Of a DNA stretch of 64,000 nucleotides, positions 1 to 8,300 are shown in pieces. The notes beneath the pieces were generated by a model. The model was not told the origin of the DNA. It saw only the letters and a list, made by a program, of their open reading frames with translations, and ran no database searches. The DNA comes from Sphingomonas sp. BAUL-RG-20F-R05-02 (GTDB lineage Bacteria; Pseudomonadota; Alphaproteobacteria; Sphingomonadales; Sphingomonadaceae): assembly GCF_022662305.1 (NCBI RefSeq), contig NZ_JAKNQH010000001.1, forward strand, positions 186,001 to 250,000. Direction: 5' to 3'. Both the position numbers and the translations under genes were made by a program. The number at the start of each line of letters is the position of its first letter. The stretch's first letter is position 1.

Positions 1-2
1 CC

Positions 3-632
3 ACGCCCGATCTCAACCTGATCGCGAGTTCAGATGCCGGTCGAAAGATTTATCAGCTTGAGCAGCAATTCCAAACTCGGGCTCCGAATGTAGAAGATTG
101 GATCGCGCTCGACGAGGCTGTCTTCGATCTCTACGGCCTCGACGCCGACGACCGGATAGTGGTGCGAGACGGGCTCCTCAAAGCAGGATGGCAATGGAGC
201 GCGGGGCTTTCCGACTCGATGACCCCGGCGGACCCGCGCGAGGGTGTCGCGGCCTATGCACAGACCTTCTCGGCTGTGCTGGATCGATGGCTTTCGGCGC
301 GTCGCCAACGAAGCGTTCGAGCGGAAGTGTTCGACCTGCGTGGTACGGATGCGATGCGGATTGTCCGATTCGTCCTGGAGGACGGCGCCAAGCCCCCGGA
401 GGTCGAAATCGTCTCGCCGAACGGGAGTCTCACGGCGGTCTTCGGACGGCTCGGAGACCGAATGAGGGTGCCTCTTGCCAGCGCACTCACCGGTCAGCGT
501 GAACTGCGGGTCCATGGCCGCAACGAGGTCGTGATCGTCAAGCCTGCGGCTCGTCGCCACTGGCTGGAAAGCGTTGCGCTTGAAGACGCAGACGCGGTGA
601 TCGCCGAGAGCTTTGCGGGGCGCCGACATTGA
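3..632 (+). CDS. C-terminal part of an N6-adenine DNA methylase-like protein (cut by window edge)
   Basis: The frame is already open at the left edge and runs 209 codons to a TGA, so the start and the catalytic half lie outside the window. The visible part contains a segment reading DEAVFDLYGLD followed by VVRDGLLKAGW, which resembles the C-terminal specificity/helper part of large restriction-modification methylases. A later block (VRAEVFDLRGTDAMRIVRFVLED) looks like a small alpha/beta domain. No SAM-binding or NPPY motif is visible here, so the methylase label is inference from the C-terminal resemblance and the nuclease that follows. The stop overlaps the next gene's TTG start (TTGA), which suggests translational coupling. 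It could instead be a non-methylating subunit of a defence system. Confidence 0.55.
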   Translation, partial: TPDLNLIASSDAGRKIYQLEQQFQTRAPNVEDWIALDEAVFDLYGLDADDRIVVRDGLLKAGWQWSAGLSDSMTPADPREGVAAYAQTFSAVLDRWLSARRQRSVRAEVFDLRGTDAMRIVRFVLEDGAKPPEVEIVSPNGSLTAVFGRLGDRMRVPLASALTGQRELRVHGRNEVVIVKPAARRHWLESVALEDADAVIAESFAGRRH

Positions 633-1300
633 GGATCCCCGATGAGTTCCAAGGGGTGGTCGGGCGGGAATATATCGCTCTAGCCGATGAGGTGGTCGCC
701 GCGATCCTGGTGACGGTGCGGAAGGGCTGGGCTTTGGCGGCCATAGATAGGGAAACAGTCTTAAAAGGCGAGGTCGTAATGACCGAGCGGCTGCGAGACG
801 GCATGCGCCAGGCTCTCACGTCCGGAACGCTGGCGTGGGGCAAGTCCTTCATCGTGGCGCTCGGCATGGAGTCGCGCTCTACCCCCGATGTTATGACACC
901 CGACGGTCGGACAGACATTCCCTTGTATGTCGTGGAAGTTTTCCTGCGCCACGCGGAGCACGATCCTCACGCGATCATCGAGTGCAAGCGCCTGGATGGA
1001 AGCGACACCTACCTTTGCCGCGAGTATGTGGTCGAGGGCGTCGATCGGTTCCGTTCGGGCAAATACGCCGAAAACCACGCCTCCGGCTTCATGGCGGGGT
1101 ATCTGCTTGCCGGCGATGCGCAGTCGGCAGCGGCGGGCGTAAACGCTTATTTGGGACGCGTGAAACGCGCCGACGAACAGATCGTGCTTTCTAAAGTAGT
1201 CGACCATTCGGCATTTTGGCTGTCCGAACATGCCAGAACCGTTGATCGACCAGCCATCGCGATCCACCACGCTTTTCTCGGGCTGACGTCCAGCCTCTAA
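629..1300 (+). CDS. PD-(D/E)XK-type restriction endonuclease-like protein
   Basis: A 223-aa protein starting with TTG and overlapping the upstream stop by 4 nt. The nuclease signature is visible: an Asp at residue 96 (GRTDIPL) and, after about 20 residues, the E-x-K pair in IIECKRL (E118, K120), followed by a conserved-looking REYVVEGVDRFRSGKYA block. This is the core spacing of PD-(D/E)XK nucleases. With the preceding methylase-like gene it would form a two-gene restriction-modification or related defence cassette acting on DNA in the cytoplasm. The next internal ATG (residue 51) would remove only the N-terminal helical part, so the start is uncertain. Cleavage specificity cannot be read from the sequence. 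Confidence 0.55.
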   Translation: MRIPDEFQGVVGREYIALADEVVAAILVTVRKGWALAAIDRETVLKGEVVMTERLRDGMRQALTSGTLAWGKSFIVALGMESRSTPDVMTPDGRTDIPLYVVEVFLRHAEHDPHAIIECKRLDGSDTYLCREYVVEGVDRFRSGKYAENHASGFMAGYLLAGDAQSAAAGVNAYLGRVKRADEQIVLSKVVDHSAFWLSEHARTVDRPAIAIHHAFLGLTSSL

Positions 1301-1312
1301 GAGATAACCTTG

Positions 1313-1524
1313 ATGGCCAAGAAGCCCGAAATCCCCAGGTTTTTCGTAGCGCAGGCGGGTCAGCAAAGGCACGGGTAGAGCCGCCGCAGATCCGTCGCGA
1401 CTATCAGCCAGATATTCAGATCAAATATATGCTTGTGGTGCCCAATGCGCCGCTCGATGACCGCTCGTACTTCCAAGACTTCACTCGCAAATCTTCCTTT
1501 TCATCCCTCTTCGGCCCGGCCTAA
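1313..1524 (+). pseudogene. Broken small ORF behind the nuclease gene
   Basis: Twelve bases after the nuclease stop, an ATG opens a frame beginning MAKKPEIPRFFVAQ that ends at a TAG (1376-1378). A neighbouring frame continues without interruption as ARVEPPQIRRDYQPDIQ and on through a hydrophobic IKYMLVV segment to a TAA at 1522-1524. Joining them needs one frameshift near 1360-1375. The result would be a protein of about 70 aa of unknown function, in step with the upstream operon. This could be coincidence of two open frames. From 1525 to 1664 nothing else is recognisable. Confidence 0.22.
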
Positions 1525-1739
1525 TCACCTTGGAGCCGAATCTTCACAATCCAAGCCTTCCGCGCCCTATCCGGCTAGCATGATACGGCGACCAACGATG
1601 ATAACGATACGGTCGCAATGCGGGCAGCGTCGCTAGCCCCTATCGCCCATGTTCATAGACTTAATTTGGTGCAGAATATAGCGCCGGGAGGTATCAAATA
1701 CTGGTCAAAGAAATACGGAATGCCCGTCGATCATCTGGC

Positions 1740-2660
1740 TTGTCACAACGCGCTCTGGCGGATCGGATTGCTGTGGACGTTCAAACCGTCAGGAGGCTGG
1801 AAGCGGGCGTAGGCTCGGTCGCAACGCTGATGGCGATTATGACGGCGTTGGATTTCCGTCTGACTGGTCTTGGTTCGGGCACATGCTTGTCCGAACAACT
1901 GCGCTCCAGGCGACGCACCCGATCCTTGTCGCTGGATCAAGTGGCGGCAAAGGCGGGTCTGTCGCGGACGACTGTGGCCAGTTTGGAACGCGGTGGCGGA
2001 TCGGTCGCGAGCCTGGTGAAGGTGCTGACGGTGCTCGCACCAAGCGCTCGCCGCCGAGCGCCCGAGAGGTCATTTTGGGGACAGGGCGACAAGGCAGATC
2101 GGGACAGCCGCTTCACACCGCCTGACTTCATGGATAGTGTTTACGCTGCCTTCGGGCCTATCGACCTGGATCCTTGCGCCGATCTTCGTAGCCCCGTGGT
2201 GGCGCGTCGTCGGATCCTTCTGAGCGAGGGTGGCGACGGTCTCGTTGACGATTGGTCCGGTCAACTTGCGTACGTCAATCCGCCTTTTTCTAATATGCTC
2301 GCCTGGCTTCGACGGGCCCACGACCAATGGCGCGCCGGCAAAGTCGCGACCGTTGTGTGCCTCGTTCCAGTGCGGACCGACTCGACCTTTTTCCATGACA
2401 CTCTGAGCGCCGACGCCGACATCTTCCTGCTGCGAGGACGAGTTAAGTTCCTGAGCGCACGAGGCAAGCCGCAGTACACGCCCTTCTCACTCATGGTCGC
2501 CACTTTGGGAGCGACAACGAAGCAGAAGCGGCGATTTTCGGAGCTGGTCCCGGGCCACTGGCTCGCGCGAACCCAATTGATCACAGCCGAAAATCAACCG
2601 GTTCACTCTCCATCGCCAGCACACCCAAAACACATTGGTGCACGCGCCAGCGGTGGATGA
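1740..2660 (+). CDS. Tandem XRE-type HTH protein fused to a phage Dam-type N6-adenine methyltransferase
   Basis: Predicted to bind DNA and methylate adenine. The first helix-turn-helix (SQRALADRIAVDVQTVRRLEAG) is followed by a second one (SLDQVAAKAGLSRTTVASLERG, about residues 63-85 from the TTG at 1740). A C-terminal domain then has the hallmarks of the phage DNA N6-adenine methyltransferase family: RFTPPDFMDSVYAAFGPIDLDPCA and the catalytic NPPF at residues 180-183. The frame is open back to 1665 and the extra residues (KEIRNARRSSGL) complete helix 1 of the first HTH, but that stretch has no ATG, GTG or TTG. The true start is therefore unclear, or the 5' end is degraded. The stop overlaps the next ATG (ATGA). 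Orphan methyltransferases of this family are typical of phages and islands. Confidence 0.6.
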   Translation: MSQRALADRIAVDVQTVRRLEAGVGSVATLMAIMTALDFRLTGLGSGTCLSEQLRSRRRTRSLSLDQVAAKAGLSRTTVASLERGGGSVASLVKVLTVLAPSARRRAPERSFWGQGDKADRDSRFTPPDFMDSVYAAFGPIDLDPCADLRSPVVARRRILLSEGGDGLVDDWSGQLAYVNPPFSNMLAWLRRAHDQWRAGKVATVVCLVPVRTDSTFFHDTLSADADIFLLRGRVKFLSARGKPQYTPFSLMVATLGATTKQKRRFSELVPGHWLARTQLITAENQPVHSPSPAHPKHIGARASGG

Positions 2661-2976
2661 TCGATGAAGTGGTGCAGCGCTTCCAGTCCGAGTGCAGTTT
2701 CGCGGATCGTTATCTGCCGCTTCAGCGAGCCGTCATGCCCGATGGCGCGATATGCGTTGGTGAGGACGACGGCAAGGCGAAGCGTGGATCTTCAAGTTTC
2801 GCGCGCTGATCGATCCGGGCGACATTGGCCCGATCGAAGTGGCCTATGCGGTGATGGCGTGGGTGGCGGAGGTGGCATGCGTAACGCAATCGCGCCTACC
2901 AATCGACGAGCGGGTGAAGGCGCGGGCTTGGAGATTTCGGCTAGTTCAGCTCAAAGCCTCGAAATTGCGACATTAG
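2657..2976 (+). pseudogene. Frameshifted gene coupled to the methyltransferase
   Basis: An ATG overlaps the methyltransferase stop (ATGA at 2657-2660) and opens MIDEVVQRFQSECSFADRY..., running to about GEDDGKAKR. The sensible continuation (WIFKFRALIDPGDIGPIEV, ending in a Lys/Arg-rich LKASKLRH) is in another frame beginning near 2785 and closes with TAG at 2974-2976. One indel around 2780-2790 would restore a protein of about 106 aa. I do not recognise the family. The overlap argues it was a real operon partner of the methyltransferase. Decay is consistent with a degenerating mobile region, but a sequencing error is possible. Nothing further is visible between 2977 and 3070. Confidence 0.4.
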
Positions 2977-3070
2977 CGCTCGCGAACAATACACTGGACA
3001 GTACCACACAACCGATTCACAAGGGTGGGGCAATCCTGCAAACCCGCGAATTTCCGTGGGTCTGGGTGAT

Positions 3071-3105
3071 GGATATTCCGGGTTCGAATCCTGTCTCCCC
3101 GACCA
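3071..3105 (+). other. tRNA-like 3' end (T-arm, acceptor strand and CCA) without a 5' half; candidate attR
   Basis: The stretch has a T-loop TTCGAAT flanked by a mostly paired T-stem (CCGGG / CCTGT, one mismatch), then an acceptor 3' strand CTCCCCG, discriminator A and CCA. A matching 5' acceptor (CGGGGAG) and anticodon arm are not found in the preceding 100 bases, so this is not a complete tRNA gene. Such duplicated tRNA 3' ends mark the distal junction of elements that integrate into tRNA genes. The intact tRNA would then lie left of the window, in the same orientation. The acceptor piece of a split tmRNA is an alternative, but no tag-coding sequence was found nearby. Confidence 0.45.
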
Positions 3106-3221
3106 TTTGCCGCAAGTGGCTCTGCTGCGAGCGAAAAGTGTGGTTCCGCCGCAGTTCCTTCATCCTTCCTCCACTTCCCCGGCGCTACGGTCGCATCGTT
3201 ACGCATGCGAGCCTTAAGCCG

Positions 3222-4697
3222 ATGAATTCTATGTCCGAGATAACGGTGGAAAAGAGCTTCGCGACGCAGATCGTGCAGGCGATAGCCTGGCGGTCGGGCA
3301 GTCAGGTGATCGCGCAGCTTATCATGTGGGCGGCGACGTTCTTCGTCATCCGCATCCTCGATCCGCGCGATTACGGCCTGTTCGCCATGACGCAGAGCGT
3401 GCTGGTGTTCCTCAGTCTACTCAATGGGCAGGAATTCACCGCCTCGCTGATCCGCACGCCTGAACTCACCAAAACACTGATCCGGCAGGTGTTCGGCATC
3501 CTGGTGCTGCTGAACGGCGGCATCGCACTGGCGCAGGTGCTGATCGCGCCGCTGGCTGCACAATATTTCCACACCCCCATGGTGGCGCATCTGCTGACCG
3601 CGCAGGCCGCGCTGTACCTCGCCACGCCGTTCGTGGCGTTGCCGAGTGCGCTGCTGAGCCGGCAGCTCAACTACAAGGTGCAGGCGAAGGTGAACCTCGT
3701 CTCGGCGTTGATCGGCGCGGGCACATCATTGGGGTGCGCGCTGGCGGGGTTCGGGGTGTGGACGCTGGTGATCGCGCCGATGTGCGTGATCTGGTCGCGC
3801 GCGCTCGGCATGACGCTGGCGGCGCGGCTGGGGGTGCTGCCGACGTTCCGGCTGAAGGGCGCGGGCGGCGTGGTGTGGTTTGGCGGCGCGATGCTGCTGA
3901 GCTCGCTTTTATGGCTGTTCCAGACGCAGAGCGACATCGTGATTGGCGGTCGTTCGCTGGATGCGCGCCACCTCGGGCTCTACGCGGAGGCGCTGTTCCT
4001 CGCGCAGATCGTCACGAGCAAGTTCGTGCCGCCGCTTAACGACGTGGCGTTCTCGGCCTATGCGCGACTCCAAGGGGATCGCGAGACGACCGGTCACGCG
4101 TTCGCGAAGTCGGTGCGGCTCATCATGTTCGGTGCGCTGCCGTTCTACGTCGGGCTGGCGCTGGTGGCGGGGCCGTTTGTCGATGTCGTGCTCGGGCCGA
4201 AGTGGGATGATGCCACGCCGATCGTGCGGTTGCTGGCGGTAGCGATGCCGTTCCTGACGGTGCAGGTGCTGTTCGCGCCGGCGACCACCGCGCTTGGCCA
4301 TCCGCGCCTGCAGGTGTGGGGTGCTGCGGTGGGGGCGCTCATCATGCCGATCGGTTTCGCCATCGGCGTGCGCTACGGCGCGGTCGGCATGGCGTGGAGC
4401 TGGGTAATCGGTGCCCCCATCCACATGATGTTGACGGCGGCGTTTTCGATGCCGGTGATCGGGACGTCGGCGCGGGCGCTGCTGCGTGCGGTGATGCCGG
4501 CGGCGATCGCCTCGGCCGGCATGGCGGCGGCGGTGCTGGCGGTATCGGAACTGATCGCGGGAATGGCGCCGCTGCAGACACTCGCGATTCTGGTGACCGT
4601 CGGCGTCGCGGTCTACGGTGGGCTGGTGCTGGTGGTGGCACGTCCGATCATTGGGGAGTTCGCCAAACTGATCGCGCGACGCGGGGCAGTGGCATGA
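3222..4697 (+). CDS. Oligosaccharide flippase family protein (lipopolysaccharide/exopolysaccharide export)
   Basis: About 490 aa of almost uninterrupted hydrophobic helices (12-14 predicted). It opens with FATQIVQAIAWRSGSQ and IRILDPRDYGLFAMTQSVLVF, typical of the MOP-superfamily flippases (Wzx/WzxC-like) that move undecaprenyl-linked saccharides across the inner membrane. Two in-frame ATGs (3222 and 3231) are possible starts, and neither has a strong Shine-Dalgarno. A longer open frame extends upstream through the tRNA-like fragment but has no coding character. The gene is convergent with the phosphopantetheinyl transferase of the peptide operon (29 bp apart), so it is not part of that operon. 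Its substrate cannot be deduced, since no glycosyltransferase cluster is next to it. Confidence 0.85.
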   Translation: MNSMSEITVEKSFATQIVQAIAWRSGSQVIAQLIMWAATFFVIRILDPRDYGLFAMTQSVLVFLSLLNGQEFTASLIRTPELTKTLIRQVFGILVLLNGGIALAQVLIAPLAAQYFHTPMVAHLLTAQAALYLATPFVALPSALLSRQLNYKVQAKVNLVSALIGAGTSLGCALAGFGVWTLVIAPMCVIWSRALGMTLAARLGVLPTFRLKGAGGVVWFGGAMLLSSLLWLFQTQSDIVIGGRSLDARHLGLYAEALFLAQIVTSKFVPPLNDVAFSAYARLQGDRETTGHAFAKSVRLIMFGALPFYVGLALVAGPFVDVVLGPKWDDATPIVRLLAVAMPFLTVQVLFAPATTALGHPRLQVWGAAVGALIMPIGFAIGVRYGAVGMAWSWVIGAPIHMMLTAAFSMPVIGTSARALLRAVMPAAIASAGMAAAVLAVSELIAGMAPLQTLAILVTVGVAVYGGLVLVVARPIIGEFAKLIARRGAVA

Positions 4698-4711
4698 CGG
4701 CACCCGCGTTT

Positions 4712-4727
4712 ACGGCAGACCTGCCGT
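4712..4727. terminator. Small hairpin between convergent genes
   Basis: A perfect 6-bp stem ACGGCA/TGCCGT with the 4-nt loop GACC sits between the ends of the flippase gene and the phosphopantetheinyl transferase gene. No U-tract follows on either strand, so terminator function is weakly supported. Confidence 0.22.
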
Positions 4728-5377
4728 CAAGCGTGGATCGTGACGTTCACGGTTAACTCGCCTGCGACCACAAGCGCCGCTGAATAGCCTTCCGCCAGCG
4801 TCAGGTCCGCGACGCTCCATCCCTCCGCCCCCGACAGCAACCGCGCCTCGCGCGTGACCGAGACGGCGAACGTATCGAGCGGGTAGGAGAGGCCCTTGCC
4901 GATCGCCTTCACAAAGGCTTCCTTGCGCGACCAGCAGTCGAAGAAGCCGCGCAGTCGGTCGCCTGGCGCGAGCGCGTCGAGCGCGGCGCGTTCGTCGACG
5001 CGGAACAGCCCGGCGGCGAGATCGCGCCAATCGAGACCGGGTTGATGACGTTCCAGATCAACGCCGAGGTCTTGCCCCGACACGGCAACAGCCCATAGCT
5101 CGTGCGAATGTGAGGTGCTGAAGTAGGGGCCGCCGCCGGGTAGCGCCGGCTTGCCATAGCCGTTCTCGATGTACCTGATCCGCTCCGCCGCGACGCCGGT
5201 CTCGCGCGCCAGCGTCTGCCGCAGGCGCGCGCGGCGCACCACGAAGCGCCGCCGGTCTCGCGCGAAGGCGAAGCGGGCGGCGCGGGCGCGCTCTTCGGGT
5301 GAGAGCAACAGCGTAAGCTGCTCGACCTCCGTGTCTGGCAGGTCGAGGCTGCCGACGTAGACCTCTGCCGCCGTCAC
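4727..5377 (-). CDS. 4'-phosphopantetheinyl transferase (Sfp type)
   Basis: Transfers the phosphopantetheine arm of CoA to the serine of carrier proteins. The 216-aa, two-half Sfp fold is recognisable from LGVDLE (first Mg-binding acid) and WSRKEAFVKAIGKGL (the family's W-x-x-K-E-A-x-x-K block), with the upstream RRRFVVRRARLRQ-LA and KP...FSTSHS motifs that contact CoA. The GTG start lies 5 nt after the stop of the NRPS gene, so it is the last gene of the peptide operon. It is the obvious activator of the two carrier domains (Ser520 of the A-T protein, Ser1022 of the C-A-T-TE protein). A broader role on other carrier proteins is possible. Confidence 0.92.
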   Translation of the reverse strand: MTAAEVYVGSLDLPDTEVEQLTLLLSPEERARAARFAFARDRRRFVVRRARLRQTLARETGVAAERIRYIENGYGKPALPGGGPYFSTSHSHELWAVAVSGQDLGVDLERHQPGLDWRDLAAGLFRVDERAALDALAPGDRLRGFFDCWSRKEAFVKAIGKGLSYPLDTFAVSVTREARLLSGAEGWSVADLTLAEGYSAALVVAGELTVNVTIHA

Positions 5378-5382
5378 CCGCG

Positions 5383-8300
5383 TCAGGCGCTGCGCTGACG
5401 TGCTGCCTCTGCATTGGCGCGGGCAAGGCGGGCGCGCAGCAGATCGGCGAACACGTCGACGTTGGTGCCCTCCAACATGGTGCGGTGCCCGCCGGGCACG
5501 ATGTGCGCGTCGAACTGGCCACGCACCTGCGCGCGCCAGTCCTCGACAAAATCGAGCACGCCGGGGTGATCGTCGGGCTGGAACAGGATCACGTCGCCGT
5601 TGTACGCCGGCGGCGTGTAATGGCTGGCGGAGTGATCGAGCGCGGACTGGATCTTCGGCTGCAACACCGCCTCGCGCCCGCCCGCCAGCGCCGCCGCGTC
5701 GGACAGGCCGCGTAGGCGATCGACGAAATAGTGCCAGCGCTCGCCCTTCGGCTGCGCGAAGGTCTTGTCGAGGTGGTATTTGAACTTGCTGAGAAAGAAC
5801 CGTGTCGCGCCCAGTTGCCGCGCACGTACCGGGTGGAACGGGTGGGCGAGCATCAGCAGCCGCACCTCGTCACCCGCCGCCTCGAGCTGCGTCGCCACCG
5901 CATAGGCGAGAATGCCCGAGGTGCACCAGCCGCCGATCCGGTACGGTCCGCTCGGCTGGATCTGGCGCAGCGCCGCGATGATGAGATCGGCGGTCTTGCG
6001 GAAATCCTTCTCGGGGGTGCCGCCGGCCGCCTCGATCACCGCCGCCGTCGACACGCCGTAGAACGGCTGGTCAGGCCCGAGCCGCTCGGCGAGTAAACGG
6101 AAGGTCGAGCCGCCGTCCAGCCACAGGATCGGCGGTTGCGTGCCGTTCGGCTGAATCGGTGCGACGGCCGGATTGTCGACACCTTTACCGCTCGCGATGA
6201 TCTCCGCCATGTCGGCAAGGCGCGGTGCCTGGAACAGCGCCGCCATCGGCAGCTTGACGCCATAATCCTTTTCGATGCGACGGATCAGCCGCGCGATCAG
6301 CAGCGAATGGCCGCCGAGATCGAAGAAGTCCGCATTGCGCGAGGTGACCTCGGCCTTGAGTACGTCGCTCCAGATCGCGGCGAGCTTCTCCTGCGCGGGC
6401 GTCTCCAGCGGGGCATGATCGGTCACCGATGCCTTGCCCGGTTCGGGCAGCGCGTGACGGTCGACTTTGCCGTTCGGGGTCTGCGGCAGCTCCGGCAACA
6501 CCATGAAGCGAGTCGGGATCATATAATCGGGCAGGGTGGCGGATAGCTGCTCGCGCCAATCCGCAACCTCGCCGGTGCCGACCAGGTAACCGCACAAAGC
6601 CCGCTCGCCGCTCGGATCTGGCCATGCCTTCACCACCGCCGCCGCGACGCCGGGCAGCGCCGCGAGCGCACCCTCGACCTCCTCGATGGCGATGCGGAAG
6701 CCGCGGATTTTTTCCTCGTTATCGGTGCGGCCGAGACATTCCAGCGCGCCGTCCGGGCGCCAGCGCGCAAGGTCGCCAGTCTTGTAGAGCCGTTCGCCGT
6801 CATGATCGATAAACTTGGACGCGGTGAGGTCAGGCCGGCCGCGATAGCCGATCGCGACACCGCGCCCGCCGACGCAGAGTTCGCCGACCGCGCCGAGCGG
6901 ACGATCGTTGCCGTTCTGATCGAGGATGCGGATCGTGGTGTTGGCGATTGGTCGGCCGATCGTGATCGGACCGGCACGCGCGACCTCGGCCACGGTCGAC
7001 CAGATCGTCGTCTCGGTCGGACCGTACATGTTCCACAATGCGCCGACGCGCGGCAGCAGTTGGTCGGCGAGCGCACGGGGCAGCTTCTCGCCGCCGCACA
7101 GTGCGGTTAGCGTGGGCGACCCTCGCCAGCCCGCCTCGATCAACCCGCGCCAGGTGGCGGGGGTGGCCTGAAGAATGTCGGGGTTCAAACGCGCGACGTC
7201 CTCGGCGAGTGCGATCATGTCGCTGGCGGTTTCGCGCGTGGCGAGATGGACCTTGCCACCGGTGACGAGCGGCAGCCAGATTTCCAGCTCGGCGATGTCG
7301 AACGACAAGGTGGTGATCGCGAGGATCGACTGGCGCGACGGCAGGCCGAGGCTGTCCTCCATGCCGACGAGGAAGTTGACCAGCGCGGCGTGCGGGATCT
7401 CGACCCCCTTGGGCTTGCCGGTCGATCCCGAAGTGTACAGCACATAGGCAGGCGCCTCCGCGTCGATCGCGGGGGCGGTGTAAGCGCGGTGTGGCCAGTG
7501 GCGATCGAGGCGGACCAGCGGCATCGTACCCTGCGGCAACGCGTGTTCGGTGCTGGGCTCGACCAGGATCAGCACCGGTTCGGCACTCTCCACGATCATC
7601 GCGAGACGTGCCTGCGGGAAGCCGGGATCGAGCGGCAAATACGCCGCGCCCGCTTTCAGCACGCCGAGCATCGCCGCGATCATGTACGGCGTGCGTTCGA
7701 GCGACAGCCCGACCAGCGCACCCGGCTTCACGCCGCGCGAGATCAGCTCTGCCGCGATCGCGTCGGAACGCGCGGCGAGTTCGGCGTAGGTCCAGCCTTC
7801 GCCAGACTGTTCGATCACCACCGTTTCGGGTTCGGCGGCGGCCCTGGCCGCGACCCAATCCACCACGCTCGCGTACGGCAGATCGCGCGTCGTCTGGTTC
7901 CAGTCTGCGGCGAGGCGGTCCTGCTCGTCCGCCGCCAGCATCGGCAGCCTCGCGAGCGGCGTCTCCGGATCGGCAGCGACACCTTCGAGCAGGCGGATCC
8001 AATGATCGGCCATGCGGCGGATCGTGGCGGGTTCGAACAGTTCGCTCGAATAGAGGAAGCGCCCGGCCATGCCCCCTTCGGGTCGCTCGTCGAGTTCGAG
8101 GTACAGGTCGTACTTCGCCGCGCCGACGGTCACGTCCATCTGGGTGAGATCCCAGCCGGTCGGGAACGGATCGACCGGCGGTTCGATCGAAAACAAGGTG
8201 TTGAACAGCGGATGCGTACCGGTGCCACGCTTGATGTCGAGTGCGCGGACCAGTTTGTCGAACGGGATGTCGCTCGCGCCGAGCGCGCCGATCACGCTGC

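Noticed and set aside
3020..3105. Complete tRNA gene ending at 3105
   Set aside because: No 5' acceptor strand complementary to CTCCCCG, no D-arm and no anticodon stem could be fitted in the preceding bases.
2664..3221. In-frame N-terminal extension of the flippase gene from 2664
   Set aside because: It runs through the pseudogene and the tRNA-like fragment and gives a Ser/Arg/Gly-rich sequence unlike any flippase N-terminus.
3106..3230. Split (permuted) tmRNA gene with the acceptor piece at 3071-3105
   Set aside because: No downstream tag-coding segment (Ala-Asn-Asp-Asn type) was found before the flippase gene; kept only as an alternative for the fragment.
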